From NCBI RefSeq assembly GCF_025517535.1, contig NZ_JAOPKC010000001.1:248001-312000 (forward strand): a stretch of DNA of 64,000 nucleotides, given 5' to 3'. Source of the DNA: Halapricum hydrolyticum (GTDB lineage Archaea > Halobacteriota > Halobacteria > Halobacteriales > Haloarculaceae). Below the pieces are notes generated by a model, which made no database searches, was not told the DNA's origin, and saw only the letters and a list, made by a program, of their open reading frames with translations. This document shows positions 25,350 to 34,424 of this stretch, piece by piece; the stretch's first letter is position 1; each line of letters starts with the position of its first letter. A program made the translations under genes and the position numbers.

Positions 25350-25395
25350 CGAGGGATCTGCGATCCCTCGGGCCGTGCGAGCGGGCGAAGCCCGC
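25350..25395. repeat. Two adjacent perfect hairpins upstream of tnpB
   Basis: CGAGGGATC-TGC-GATCCCTCG (25350-25370) is followed by GCGGGC-GAA-GCCCGC (25381-25395). They lie between an orphan right end and the intact tnpB and may be the latter element's left-end hairpins. Confidence 0.5.
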
Positions 25396-25488
25396 GCGCA
25401 GAAGCCGACCCGGTACTGACCACCCTCCAGACTATTGCCTACTAATCCCCACCTATTAAGCAACTACAAGAAGATATATGAAAACATC

Positions 25489-26682
25489 GTGGAGTACCGT
25501 CGTACCGCCGTTATCAAGCTCGACACGCCCGAAGGCGCGGATAAACACCTGCGGGAGACTATCGAGCAATTCAAATACTGTTCCAACACCGCGAGCGAGT
25601 GGTGCTGGCACGGTGACGACGGCTACCACGTCACATCCAAGGCGAAGGCCGAAGATGCGCTGTACGACCAGCTACGCGAGGACACGGAGTTGACCGCGAA
25701 TCTCGTCCAGAAAGGGATTCATCAGGCCGTCGAATCCATCAAGAGCGGCGTCGAACGGCTCAAAAACGACCAAGATACGTCCCGTCCGAAATTCACGGCG
25801 GATACCGCCGTCTACGACAAGCGAAGTGCCACGTTCCACCGCGACCACGTTTCGCTATCGACACCGGACGGACGAATCGAGTGCGATTATATTCTCCCTG
25901 AAAATCCCAGGACACCGCCGACGAAGTACGTCGCCAACGAGGACTACGAGTTTCGGCGGGCAACACTACATCGGCGCGACGGTGACTGGTATCTCCATGC
26001 GTCGATGCTCAAAGAGGACGACGACACCGAACCCACCACCGGGCACAGAACAGTCCTCGGTGTGGACCTCGGTGTGAACCAACTCGCAGTCGCTTCGACC
26101 GGACGGTTCTGGTCGGCAGACGAGTTCAACCACTGGAAGCAAGAGTACGAACAGCGGCGGGGCGACCTCCAGCAGTGTGGAACACGGGCGGCACACGACG
26201 CGATAGCAGGTGTCGAGCGCAAGGAGGACGGACGCTTCGAGATATTCCTGCATCGTGTTGCCAACGAAATTGTAGCCGAAGCTGTCGAACACGACTGTTC
26301 GCATATCGTGTTCGAGGACCTAACAGATATTCGTGAGAACGTCCCACAGGCATCGTGGCATCATCTGTGGGCGTTCCGCCGCCTCTACGAGTACGTCGCC
26401 TACAAAGCCAGAGAGCAGGGCGTCGAAACCGTTCAGGTAGACCCCCGGAACACGTCGAAGCGGTGTTCGACCTGTGGGTTTACCCACGATGATAACCGCG
26501 ACGGTGAGGACTTCGAGTGTCTGGATTGCGGCTACCAGAACCACGCCGACTACAACGCGGCGAAAAACATCGGCCTTCAGTATCTCCGGCGTCCCCAGAA
26601 ATCTCCGATTTCTGGTGTGCGAACGAGACGTGAAGCGTCTCGTCACGTCGGCAAAACGCAGACGACGGAGGCGCACCTGTAG
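25489..26682 (+). CDS. tnpB: TnpB RNA-guided nuclease (IS1341-type element)
   Basis: 397 residues from GTG 25489 (VEYRRTAVIKLD); the frame is open to 25435 but no ATG is available there. The RuvC triad is present: Asp193 (VLGVDLGVN), Glu276 (HIVFEDL) and Asp354 (NHADYNAAKN), with a zinc finger C326, C329, C344, C347 (CSTCGF, CLDCGY). TnpB proteins cut DNA guided by an omega-RNA made from the element's 3' end. No tnpA is nearby, so mobility would need a transposase in trans. All key residues are intact, unlike the other tnpB copies here. Confidence 0.92.
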   Translation: MEYRRTAVIKLDTPEGADKHLRETIEQFKYCSNTASEWCWHGDDGYHVTSKAKAEDALYDQLREDTELTANLVQKGIHQAVESIKSGVERLKNDQDTSRPKFTADTAVYDKRSATFHRDHVSLSTPDGRIECDYILPENPRTPPTKYVANEDYEFRRATLHRRDGDWYLHASMLKEDDDTEPTTGHRTVLGVDLGVNQLAVASTGRFWSADEFNHWKQEYEQRRGDLQQCGTRAAHDAIAGVERKEDGRFEIFLHRVANEIVAEAVEHDCSHIVFEDLTDIRENVPQASWHHLWAFRRLYEYVAYKAREQGVETVQVDPRNTSKRCSTCGFTHDDNRDGEDFECLDCGYQNHADYNAAKNIGLQYLRRPQKSPISGVRTRREASRHVGKTQTTEAHL

Positions 26683-26831
26683 ACGTGCGCTTGAATCGCG
26701 GGACGCTGAACGTGAGTGGGGAGTACAACCCTCCTGCCTCTGCTGAGGCATAGAACGGGAGTCCACGCGAAAGCCCTTCCCTCAACGAGCGAGCGGGGCC
26801 ATTGCCCCCGAGCGAAGTAGGGGAGGGTAGT
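26683..26831 (+). ncRNA. Candidate omega-RNA / right end of the tnpB element
   Basis: The region after the tnpB stop contains a strong stem: CCCTCCC-like CCCTTCCCTC...GAGCGAGCGGGG...CCCCCGAGCGAAG...GGGGAGGG around 26784-26828, ending GGGTAGTTTAC beside the PAC2 gene. Family knowledge: omega-RNA scaffolds occupy this place, start inside tnpB, and use the DNA beyond the right end as guide. Here the guide would be the first 15-20 bases of the PAC2 gene end. Exact ends cannot be read. Confidence 0.5.
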
Positions 26832-27593
26832 TTACATGTACATGCGGTCGTCTGGATAGTCTCGGCTTCCGAGCGGTTGCTCGCCGTCGCTGATTGACTG
26901 CATCCGTTCGGAGAGCTCGGTGTAGTACTGCTTGAGTTCCTCCGAGCGTCGTTTCAACTCCTCTGCGTCGACCGACACGTCGTAGATGTCCTGGATAGCG
27001 TCCAGCAGCAGGAGCGCGGCGTCGAGATCGGGGCCGGGCGGATGGGCCGGGGTGACGTATATTCCGACGGGTGGTGCGCGATCGTCGAGGCTGCGCGTGA
27101 TGATCTCGCCGGCGACGCCATCGAGGATACCGCCCCCTAACGGCTGCACGTCTGTGTCGTCGAGCCGTCGCGTGCGATAGTCGGGCGTCGAGACGTGGAA
27201 GACGCTGTGTTCGTCCGGGCCATGTGGGTACGGGACCCCGTGGAGGATCGCGATCTCCTCGATTGGCTCGGAGTCGATCCAGTCTATGATCGCATCAGCG
27301 AACGCTTGAGCCGCCCAGACGGGGACGAACAGCTCGCCGACCAGCACCGAGATGTCCGCGTCCGGCAGGTGATAGAGCCGGGTGTGGTGGCGCGGCTCGC
27401 CGTTCTGAAAGGGCGCGATCGCGGGGAACTCGTCGGGCGAAATGTGCCCGATCTCCTCGGCGTCCGTATGTCTGACGAGGTAGTCGACGGCAGAAAGCCC
27501 GGCCATCCCGGAGTGGGACAGGCCGACGACGAGTGAGCGTCCAGGCTGTTGGTCTCCTGATACTGTGACTTCGAACGTGGGGTCTGGGACCAT
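26832..27593 (-). CDS. PAC2-family proteasome assembly chaperone homologue
   Basis: 253 residues with the PAC2 fold: VVGLSHSGMAGLSAVDYLV at the start, an FPAIAPFQNG loop, LVGELFVP and an ILHGVPYP strand, and a C-terminal amphipathic helix (ELKRRSEELKQYYTELSERM). The archaeal PbaB-like proteins of this family bind proteasome parts; the partners psmA and psmB are in this window. The stop codon abuts the right end of the TnpB element, so the insertion just spared the gene. Confidence 0.85.
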   Translation of the reverse strand: MVPDPTFEVTVSGDQQPGRSLVVGLSHSGMAGLSAVDYLVRHTDAEEIGHISPDEFPAIAPFQNGEPRHHTRLYHLPDADISVLVGELFVPVWAAQAFADAIIDWIDSEPIEEIAILHGVPYPHGPDEHSVFHVSTPDYRTRRLDDTDVQPLGGGILDGVAGEIITRSLDDRAPPVGIYVTPAHPPGPDLDAALLLLDAIQDIYDVSVDAEELKRRSEELKQYYTELSERMQSISDGEQPLGSRDYPDDRMYM

Positions 27594-27827
27594 GTCGAAA
27601 CTATCTCACTCAAAACATAAAATACCCAATGTAATAGAATATATATCAGCCGATCGAGAACGACATCAGCTCAGCCGGTCGGTGATATGGTTGGTTCGAC
27701 ACACAAAACAGTGTGTGAACGCGACAAGTGCACTCAGAAGGGACGTGATGGTTCCCGGCGGAAACTCGATTTCCCGGGCCGCACGTTCACGACAGGTTTT
27801 TGCGATGTCGTGGAGAATGAGTCGGCG

Positions 27828-29198
27828 ATGACCGGCCAACAGTTCGACGTGATCGTCGTCGGGGGTGGCACTGCCGGTGCGTTCGCAGCCGCGACTGTCG
27901 CCCGCGAAGGCCTGGACGTGGTCCTTCTGGAACGGAAATCCGAAGCCGAAGCCGGCCATATCGCCTGCGGCGACGCGATCAAGGGGGCGAGTACGTTTCC
28001 GGACGTGATCGATCGGGAGCGCCTCCGCGCGGAGTCGTTCACTAACGAGGAGATCCAGCGGGCGCTGTTCGAACTCCCCGGCGGCGAGCAGATCGAATAC
28101 TCGTTCGGCGACCAGTCGGGTGCGATACTCGATCGCAAGCGCTACGGTGAGGTACTGCTGGAAGAGGCCGACCGCGCCGGCGCGACGATCCACTACGACA
28201 CACTCGTCCAGGATGTCATCCAGAACGAGGGCGTCGTCGAGGGCGTCGTCGCGACCCGGAACGGCTCGCAGCGTCGCTACGAGGCCCCGGTGACGATCGA
28301 TGCGGCCGGAGCACTGTCGATCCTGCAGGACAAGGCCGACCTTTCGGACGCGACCTTCGATACGAACGTCGATTACACGCACTTCTGTTCGGCTTACCGG
28401 GAGATTCTCCACGTGGACGAGCCCGTCGAGTACGACGACGCGCTGGTGTTCAAGCCGACCGAAGAGCTGGGTTACCTGTGGTACTTCCCGCGGACGGGAA
28501 CCGAGATCAATGTCGGGCTGGGCTTTCAGATGACCGAAGAACCGATGCAGCTGGTCGAGGCGCTTCGTCAGGACCTCCTGACGCGACCCGAGTTCGAGAC
28601 CGCGACTGTCGAAGACAAATTCGGGGCCGCGCTGCCGACGCGTCGGCCGTACGACTCGGCGGTCGCGCCGGGCTTTCTCGCGGCTGGCGACGCCGCGGCG
28701 CACGTCAATCCGACGACCGGCGGCGGCATCCCCGGGGCAGCCAAAGCCGGCCACTGGGCCGGCGAAATCGCCATCGACGCCGTCATCGAGGAGTCGGTCG
28801 GCGAGGAGGCCTTGTGGGCGTACAATCACCGGATTCAGGCCGACTTCGGCAAGCGCTTCGCCGCGATGGACCTGTACAACATCTTCGGGACCGCACACTC
28901 GATCGACGAGTTGACCGACGTGGTCGCGTCGCTCCCGGCCCAGCAGTTGATCGACGTGCTCGGCAAGGAGGGGACGGCTTCGATGGACCTGCTCGGCAAA
29001 GTCAAACTCGCTCTTTCGACGTTCGGCCACTGGCGGACGCTGTACGACGCCTATCAGGTCAACGCGATGGCCGACGAACTCAAATCCATCTACGACGAGT
29101 TCCCGTCGACGCCGGCGGGCTTCGAACGCTGGCAACGAGATCGCGACCAGTTCATGGATCGCTTCTACGATCAGGTCGGAGCCGAGCCGAAATACTGA
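27828..29198 (+). CDS. Geranylgeranyl reductase family flavoprotein
   Basis: 456 residues from ATG 27828. The FAD-binding VIVVGGGTAGAFAAATVA Rossmann loop, the ERKSEAEAGHIACGDAI segment, and GFLAAGDAAAHVNPTTGGGI (second FAD motif) identify the archaeal geranylgeranyl reductase family, which saturates the isoprenoid chains of archaeol lipids. Several paralogues exist in haloarchaea, so the exact lipid or quinone substrate is open. The upstream frame to 27687 is not homologous. The aldo/keto reductase follows after 92 bases. Confidence 0.87.
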   Translation: MTGQQFDVIVVGGGTAGAFAAATVAREGLDVVLLERKSEAEAGHIACGDAIKGASTFPDVIDRERLRAESFTNEEIQRALFELPGGEQIEYSFGDQSGAILDRKRYGEVLLEEADRAGATIHYDTLVQDVIQNEGVVEGVVATRNGSQRRYEAPVTIDAAGALSILQDKADLSDATFDTNVDYTHFCSAYREILHVDEPVEYDDALVFKPTEELGYLWYFPRTGTEINVGLGFQMTEEPMQLVEALRQDLLTRPEFETATVEDKFGAALPTRRPYDSAVAPGFLAAGDAAAHVNPTTGGGIPGAAKAGHWAGEIAIDAVIEESVGEEALWAYNHRIQADFGKRFAAMDLYNIFGTAHSIDELTDVVASLPAQQLIDVLGKEGTASMDLLGKVKLALSTFGHWRTLYDAYQVNAMADELKSIYDEFPSTPAGFERWQRDRDQFMDRFYDQVGAEPKY

Positions 29199-29290
29199 GC
29201 GCGGCTTCCACAGCGGATCCGACCGCTGGATGTGGTATTCGCCCACACGGTTCAGAACGACTTAGGGAGTTGAACTCGTCTGTTCGAACG

Positions 29291-30121
29291 ATGTCATCCA
29301 GCGAATTGACACCCGAGAGCGTACCGCGTGCGCAGGGGATGCCGATGCTCGGTCTCGGCACATGGGAAAACGACAACCCAGACCAGTGTGTCGATAGCGT
29401 CCGGACAGCCCTGGAGATGGGGTATCGGCACATCGACACCGCACAGGCCTACGGTAACGAGGACGCCGTCGGCGACGGGATCGCCGCTGCCGACGTCGAT
29501 CGAGACGAGATCTTCCTCGCGACGAAGGTCTGGATCTCGAATCTCGACTACGAGGACGTCCTCGAAACCACTCAGAAGAGCCTCGACAGGCTCGGAACCG
29601 ATTATCTCGACCTGCTGTACGTCCACTGGCCGTCACGCACCTACGAACCCGCGGCGACGCTGGAGGCGTTCGACGAACTGTACGACGAGGGGACGATCCG
29701 GAACATCGGCGTCAGCAACTTCGAGCCGCGCCACATCGACGAGGCGCGCGAGCACCTCGACGCGCCGATCTTCGCCAACCAGGTCGAGACCCACCCGATG
29801 CTCCAGCAGACCGAACTGCGCGAATACGCCCGCGAACACGACGTCGAGATCGTCGCGTACTCGCCGCTGGCTCGCGGTGACGTCTTCGAGGTGGACGTGC
29901 TGACGGAGATCGCCGAGAAACACGGCGTCAGCGAGGCGCAGGTCAGTCTGGCGTGGCTGCGAGAGAACGACATCACGGCGATCCCGAAAGCGACCAGCGA
30001 GGCACATATCCGGGACAACTGGGAGAGTCTGAGCCTGGAACTCGACGACGAGGACCTCCGGAAGATCGATAATATCGACCGGACGCGTCGCAAGGTCGAT
30101 CCCGGGTTTGCGCCCTGGTAG
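29291..30121 (+). CDS. Aldo/keto reductase
   Basis: 276 residues from ATG 29291. TIM-barrel AKR features: MPMLGLGTW, GYRHIDTAQAYGNE (catalytic Asp and Tyr), FLATKVW (Lys), YVHWPS (His), GVSNFEPRHI, and the NADPH-binding IPKATSEAHIRDN near the end. It reduces aldehydes or ketones with NADPH; many homologues act on 2,5-diketogluconate or methylglyoxal. The physiological substrate is unknown. Confidence 0.9.
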   Translation: MSSSELTPESVPRAQGMPMLGLGTWENDNPDQCVDSVRTALEMGYRHIDTAQAYGNEDAVGDGIAAADVDRDEIFLATKVWISNLDYEDVLETTQKSLDRLGTDYLDLLYVHWPSRTYEPAATLEAFDELYDEGTIRNIGVSNFEPRHIDEAREHLDAPIFANQVETHPMLQQTELREYAREHDVEIVAYSPLARGDVFEVDVLTEIAEKHGVSEAQVSLAWLRENDITAIPKATSEAHIRDNWESLSLELDDEDLRKIDNIDRTRRKVDPGFAPW

Positions 30122-30191
30122 GACTGCGGCCGTCGTCGGACGCGACCCGAGACCTATAACTATTAACCAGCGGGCGTCCGAACCCGTGAGT

Positions 30192-30935
30192 ATGTCGGCC
30201 GCTAATCGGACGGGACTCGTCGGGGCGATCCAGATCGATCTCAAGCGCCTCCACGAGACCTGGATGGAGCTGATCTATCCACGCCAGCTCGAAGCCGAGC
30301 AGACAGTCCTGGGCAAGTGGCGTCCACAGACGACAGGGAGTCGTATCGCGTATCAGTTGTGGGCGGCCATCGGCGCCCCGGTCGTCGGACTGTTCTACCC
30401 ACTCGTGCTGCTGGGATACGTGTTGCGCTATCAGGCGAGCAAGATCGACTCGGCGGCCACCCGGGTCGGAATCCTCGGCGTGGTCGTTCTCTCCGTCGTC
30501 GTCTGGGGTGCCCTCTCCGTGCTCGCACAGTTCCAGCTCGAGATGAGTACCACCGGTGTCGTCGCCGTCGTCGCCGCAGGCGTCGTCGCGACTGTCTCGG
30601 CCGTGCTCGCGATCCTGACCAGTCGGGTCGGTGGTCGTGTCTCGACCGTACTGGTCTCCTATCCGCTGGCGATTACCGCGATCTTCCTCCCCCCTGTCGT
30701 GGCGGCACTGTACTCCCAGCAACTCGCCGAAGTCGTCTTCCCGCGCAGCGAGTCGCTGGCGATCTGGCTGCTCGACAACGTCCTGACCGTCGCCGACATC
30801 AACACCTACCTCCGGGAGAACTACACGCTGCAGGGTCCGGCGTACGTCGGGATGTGGTTCGGAATCGCGGTCCCCATCGGCTGGGTCCTCGGGACGCTCG
30901 TGACGCTGGCGAACTACGTCCGTCCGCGAGACTAA
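30192..30935 (+). CDS. Multi-pass membrane protein of unknown function
   Basis: 247 residues from ATG 30192. After a soluble N-terminal 55 residues (IDLKRLHETWMELIYPRQL) come about five hydrophobic segments, then a loop with an SLAIWLLDNVLTVADINTY stretch and a last span. No catalytic or transporter motif is recognised. Its stop overlaps the convergent ANL-like gene by 4 bases. The ATG at 30192 is preceded by TTAACCA-type AT-rich bases. Confidence 0.75.
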   Translation: MSAANRTGLVGAIQIDLKRLHETWMELIYPRQLEAEQTVLGKWRPQTTGSRIAYQLWAAIGAPVVGLFYPLVLLGYVLRYQASKIDSAATRVGILGVVVLSVVVWGALSVLAQFQLEMSTTGVVAVVAAGVVATVSAVLAILTSRVGGRVSTVLVSYPLAITAIFLPPVVAALYSQQLAEVVFPRSESLAIWLLDNVLTVADINTYLRENYTLQGPAYVGMWFGIAVPIGWVLGTLVTLANYVRPRD

Positions 30936-31630
30936 CGTCTCTCTGACAGTTCGACTCTCCCGTCGCGTGCTCTGACTGTCGCTGTCGCCTCGCCACCGAG
31001 TGTGATCGTCGCGCTCGCCAGTAGCGGCGCGATCACACCGGCGACGACGGCCTCGGGATCCGAGAGAGACGTCTGCAGGCCCACGCGGTCGTCAGCCCCG
31101 AGACCGTACGCCTCGCTCACGTCTCGTCCGTCCGCAAGCAGCTCGGCGTGTGTGTATTCCTGGCCACCGGCCTCCAGCGCCGGATCCGACGGTTCGACGT
31201 CGGCGGGGAACTGGACCGGATTCTCGCTCCAGCGCTCGCCCTCGAAGTGCGCGACGGTCGGATCGTCGGGCGGATCACCGAACCCCAGTGCTTTGCAGCC
31301 GGGCGGCAGGTCTCGACCGTCGAGACCGTCTGTCGGCCCGACCACGGCGTCGACCCCGTCCAGGTCGGACGGGTTCGGTCGGACGGCCGCGCCGAGGGTC
31401 CAGGCACCGAAGAGCCCGATCAACGCCTGGGGGTCCGGCTGCTCGCCCCCGTCTAGAAGCGCGACAGCCGCCCCCTCGCGGACGCCGTAGTGGCGCAGGA
31501 GATTCCCGGCTTTCCAGGCGTCGACGCAGAACTGCTCGCCGCTCCAGGAGCGGCTTCGCGGCCCCGGACGATGGATCCACAGCGTGTCGTCGCCGCGTTC
31601 GGGGCTCACGAGGTCACCGAGTACGTCCAT
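30932..31630 (-). CDS. Short ANL-superfamily (acyl-CoA synthetase-like) protein
   Basis: 232 residues from ATG 31630. The first two thirds resemble the N-terminal subdomain of AMP-forming acyl-CoA synthetases: LWIHRPG...SWSGEQFCVDAWKAGN, LRHYGVREGAAVALLDGG, then LIGLFGAWTLGAAVRPN. The AMP-binding loop (S/T)-G-T-T-G and the whole C-terminal lid are missing, while QEYTHAELLADGRDVSEAYG imitates the downstream region. It is thus likely a non-catalytic relative. It lies just downstream of the cis-prenyltransferase homologue on the same strand. Confidence 0.65.
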   Translation of the reverse strand: MDVLGDLVSPERGDDTLWIHRPGPRSRSWSGEQFCVDAWKAGNLLRHYGVREGAAVALLDGGEQPDPQALIGLFGAWTLGAAVRPNPSDLDGVDAVVGPTDGLDGRDLPPGCKALGFGDPPDDPTVAHFEGERWSENPVQFPADVEPSDPALEAGGQEYTHAELLADGRDVSEAYGLGADDRVGLQTSLSDPEAVVAGVIAPLLASATITLGGEATATVRARDGRVELSERR

Positions 31631-31717
31631 GGGTGGTGGTCGGTTCGGGCGGGACAAAAACACCCGGATGCGCGAGCGGGATCGCCCCGGGCCAGCGACG
31701 ACGGTCGCGACGGCGAG

Positions 31718-32332
31718 TCACCGACCGAACCGGCGCTGGCGTGTCTGGTAGTCCCGCAACGCCCGGAGGTAGTCTCGCTTGCGGAAGTCACGCCAGTTCA
31801 CGTCGGTGAAGTACAGTTCGGAGTACACCGACTGCCAGATCATGAAATCCGAGAGCCGCTCCGCTCCGGTCTTGACGACCAGATCCGGGGCCGTGGGGAA
31901 CACCAGTCGTTTTTCGATCGCCGACTCGTCCACGTCGTCCGGATCGAGCTCTCCGGCAGCGACTTCTTCGGCCAATCCCTGGACTGCAGTCGCGAACTCG
32001 TGTTTGCCCCCCAGGCCGATACTCACCTGGATCGGTGCGTTTGCCTGCCGGTCGTTGTTGGGGCCGCGAACGGCGATCGAGCGCGGGGCGTCCACGTCGT
32101 CGAACTGGCGCTGTAACGTCGGGACCGCCTCTTCGTCGAGGACGCTAACGTACACCAGCACGTGCGAGGCACCGTATTCGAATGCCCAACGCCAGCATCG
32201 TTCGAGCGTCTCGTAGGCTCCTTTCTCGAGCAGATCCCGCTCGGTGAGGACGATCGCGACCGATTCGGGAAGTGACGCGTCACTCCAGCGGATGCGTGCA
32301 GCAAGATAGCGATCGTACAGACCCACAGACAC
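31718..32332 (-). CDS. cis-Prenyltransferase (UppS) homologue lacking the catalytic motif
   Basis: 204 residues from GTG 32332; a TATA-like AATAAAAC (32348-32356 on the plus strand) just upstream makes the more distant ATG at 32377 unlikely. The C-terminal motif RLSDFMIWQSVYSELYF and DVNWRDF is classic undecaprenyl-diphosphate synthase. But the N-terminal position of the catalytic M-D-G-N-R reads VLTERDLLEKG, so the Asp that binds the diphosphate is gone. The ending RRFGR resembles the RxG tail of the non-catalytic NgBR/Nus1 subunits. A partner subunit role is inferred. Confidence 0.75.
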   Translation of the reverse strand: MSVGLYDRYLAARIRWSDASLPESVAIVLTERDLLEKGAYETLERCWRWAFEYGASHVLVYVSVLDEEAVPTLQRQFDDVDAPRSIAVRGPNNDRQANAPIQVSIGLGGKHEFATAVQGLAEEVAAGELDPDDVDESAIEKRLVFPTAPDLVVKTGAERLSDFMIWQSVYSELYFTDVNWRDFRKRDYLRALRDYQTRQRRFGR

Positions 32333-32572
32333 GGTTTCGTATCGAGGAAATAAAACGCTTGGATAGTCCGCCGACACACGCTGATTACGGATTATTGTGC
32401 CAATTTATCGCTCCGACCGCCCTACATCGGGCGGTCGATACGGAACAGACGGACACTAATCCGTAGATGTCGGATCCGGTCGTTCGCGCTGGGCGTTCGA
32501 GTACACGTCTTCGCCGCCTGCGCGCACCTGTGACCCGACACGTTTAAGACCGCGAAGTCTGCGCATACGACT

Positions 32573-32758
32573 ATGAGTGGACGACCGCTCGACGTGCTCG
32601 AAGCGTCGCTTGAAGAGACCGTGACAGTCCATCTGAAAGACGGCGAGGTCTACACCGGCGAACTCGCCGGGTACGACCAGCACATGAATCTCGTCATCGA
32701 GGAGGGCGAAGACACAACGATTATACGCGGGGATAACGTCGTCACAATTAGTCCATGA
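32573..32758 (+). CDS. lsm: Sm-like archaeal protein (Lsm/SmAP)
   Basis: 61 residues, one Sm fold: Sm1 motif TVHLKDGEVYTGELAGYDQHMNLVI and Sm2 IIRGDNVVTI. It forms ring-shaped oligomers that bind U-rich RNA. It is shorter than most Lsm proteins because the loop between Sm1 and Sm2 is reduced, as known in haloarchaea. A TATA element GTTTAAGA (32542-32549) is 27 bases before the ATG. The stop overlaps the rpl37e ATG by 4 bases, a conserved archaeal pair. Confidence 0.95.
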   Translation: MSGRPLDVLEASLEETVTVHLKDGEVYTGELAGYDQHMNLVIEEGEDTTIIRGDNVVTISP

Positions 32759-32928
32759 CTGGCAAAGGAACTCCAAGCCAGGGCAAAAAGAACAAGACCA
32801 CACACGTCAAGTGCCGACGGTGTGGAAACAAATCCTATCACGTCAAGAAGGGCGTCTGTGCGTCCTGTGGCTTCGGCAAGTCGGCGAAGCGACGGGACTA
32901 CGAGTGGCAGAGTAAAGCCGGCGAATAA
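32755..32928 (+). CDS. rpl37e: Ribosomal protein eL37
   Basis: 57 residues: MTGKGTPSQGKKNKTTHVKC then a zinc ribbon (C20, C23, C35, C38) and KRRDYEWQSKAGE. The motif KCRRCG...CASCGFGKSAK is diagnostic for eL37. It overlaps the Lsm gene by 4 bases and is followed by purF after 5 bases, so the three form one transcript. Confidence 0.95.
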   Translation: MTGKGTPSQGKKNKTTHVKCRRCGNKSYHVKKGVCASCGFGKSAKRRDYEWQSKAGE

Positions 32929-32933
32929 CAGAA

Positions 32934-34370
32934 ATGCACGAGAAGTGCGGCGTTGTCGGAATCTCTTTGCAGGATCGTGACGCCGCTCGTCCGCTATACT
33001 ACTCGCTGTATGCGCTCCAGCATCGCGGCCAGGAAGCCGCCGGCATCGTCACTCACGACGGGTTCCAGCAGCACAGTCACGTCGAGACGGGACTGGTCGG
33101 CGATGTCTTCGACGAAGGGGACCTCGGTCAGTTGAACGGCGAGAACGGGATCGGCCACGTTCGGTATCCCACGTCCGGCGCGCTCGACAAGAGCTGTGCA
33201 CAGCCGTTCTCTGTCTCTTTCAAGTCCGGCTCGCTCGGACTGAGCCACAACGGCAACCTCGTCAACGCCGACGAGGTACGGGACGAGCTTGCCGAACTCG
33301 GACATGCGTTCACCTCCGACGGGGACACCGAAGTCATCGCGCATGACCTGGCACGCAACCTGCTCGAAGAGGACCTGGTCCGCGCCGTCAAGCGAACGAT
33401 GGGACGGATTCACGGATCGTATTCGCTGACGATCATGCACGACGACACCGTGCTGGGCGTGCGCGATCCAAAGGGCAACCGCCCGCTGGTCATCGGTGAA
33501 CTCGAAGACGGCTACGTGCTGGCCTCGGAGTCGGCCGCGATCGACACGCTCGACGGCGAGTTGGTCCGCGATGTCGAGCCGGGCGAGCTAGTCGTGCTCC
33601 ATCCGGATGGGACGGGCTATGACTCTTACCAGTTGATCGAGGAAGACTCGACCGCCCACTGTTTCTTCGAGCACGTCTATTTCGCACGCCCAGACTCGAA
33701 CATCGACGGGACACTCGTCTACGACGCGCGGCGCGAACTCGGACGCAGGCTCTACGCGGAGGCCGGCATCGACACCGACGTCGTCATGCCGGTTCCGGAC
33801 TCCGGGCGGGCGTTCGCCTCGGGATACGCCGAGGCCGCCCAGGACGCCGGGGTGGACGTCAACTTCGCGGAGGGATTGATGAAAAACCGGTACGTCGGCC
33901 GGACGTTCATTATGCCGACCCAGGACGAGCGCGAGCGGGCCGTCCGACTGAAGCTCAATCCGATCAAAAACACTGTCAAGGGCAAGCGTGTCACGTTGAT
34001 CGACGATTCGATCGTCCGCGGGACGACTTCGACCCAGCTCGTGGAGTTGATGCGCGACGCCGGGGCCGAGGAGGTCCACGTCCGGATCGGCGCGCCGCCG
34101 ATCGTCGCACCCTGTTACATGGGGATCGACATGGCCACCCGGGAGGAACTCATCGCCTCGGATATGTCCGTCGAGGAGATCCGCGAGACGATCCACGCCG
34201 ACAGCCTCGCGTACCTCTCGGTCGACGCGATCGCCGAGACGCTCGATCAACAGCGAGACGATCTCTGTCTGGGCTGTGTCACCGGCGAGTACCCCTACGA
34301 CATCGACGGCGAAGCGACCGACCGCGAAGTCGAACGTCCCGTCATCCAGTCGTCGCTCGCGGACGACTAG
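32934..34370 (+). CDS. purF: Amidophosphoribosyltransferase
   Basis: 478 residues. After a 4-residue propeptide the nucleophile would be Cys5 (MHEKCGVVGI). The Ntn glutaminase domain has LQHRGQEAAGI and LSHNGNLVN, and the phosphoribosyltransferase domain has DVVMPVPDSG and VTLIDDSIVRGTTS (PRPP loop). Cys residues near the C-terminus (CLGCVTGEYP) fit an iron-sulfur cluster type. It makes phosphoribosylamine, the first purine step. Confidence 0.96.
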   Translation: MHEKCGVVGISLQDRDAARPLYYSLYALQHRGQEAAGIVTHDGFQQHSHVETGLVGDVFDEGDLGQLNGENGIGHVRYPTSGALDKSCAQPFSVSFKSGSLGLSHNGNLVNADEVRDELAELGHAFTSDGDTEVIAHDLARNLLEEDLVRAVKRTMGRIHGSYSLTIMHDDTVLGVRDPKGNRPLVIGELEDGYVLASESAAIDTLDGELVRDVEPGELVVLHPDGTGYDSYQLIEEDSTAHCFFEHVYFARPDSNIDGTLVYDARRELGRRLYAEAGIDTDVVMPVPDSGRAFASGYAEAAQDAGVDVNFAEGLMKNRYVGRTFIMPTQDERERAVRLKLNPIKNTVKGKRVTLIDDSIVRGTTSTQLVELMRDAGAEEVHVRIGAPPIVAPCYMGIDMATREELIASDMSVEEIRETIHADSLAYLSVDAIAETLDQQRDDLCLGCVTGEYPYDIDGEATDREVERPVIQSSLADD

Positions 34371-34424
34371 CTATCGCTGTTTTGCTGTTTGCGGCAAAAA
34401 GCCAACGGGAGAAGCGAGAAATGT

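Noticed and set aside
32333..32377. ATG start at 32377 for the prenyltransferase homologue
   Set aside because: It lies upstream of the best TATA element and would not be in the transcript; GTG 32332 or 32326 fits.
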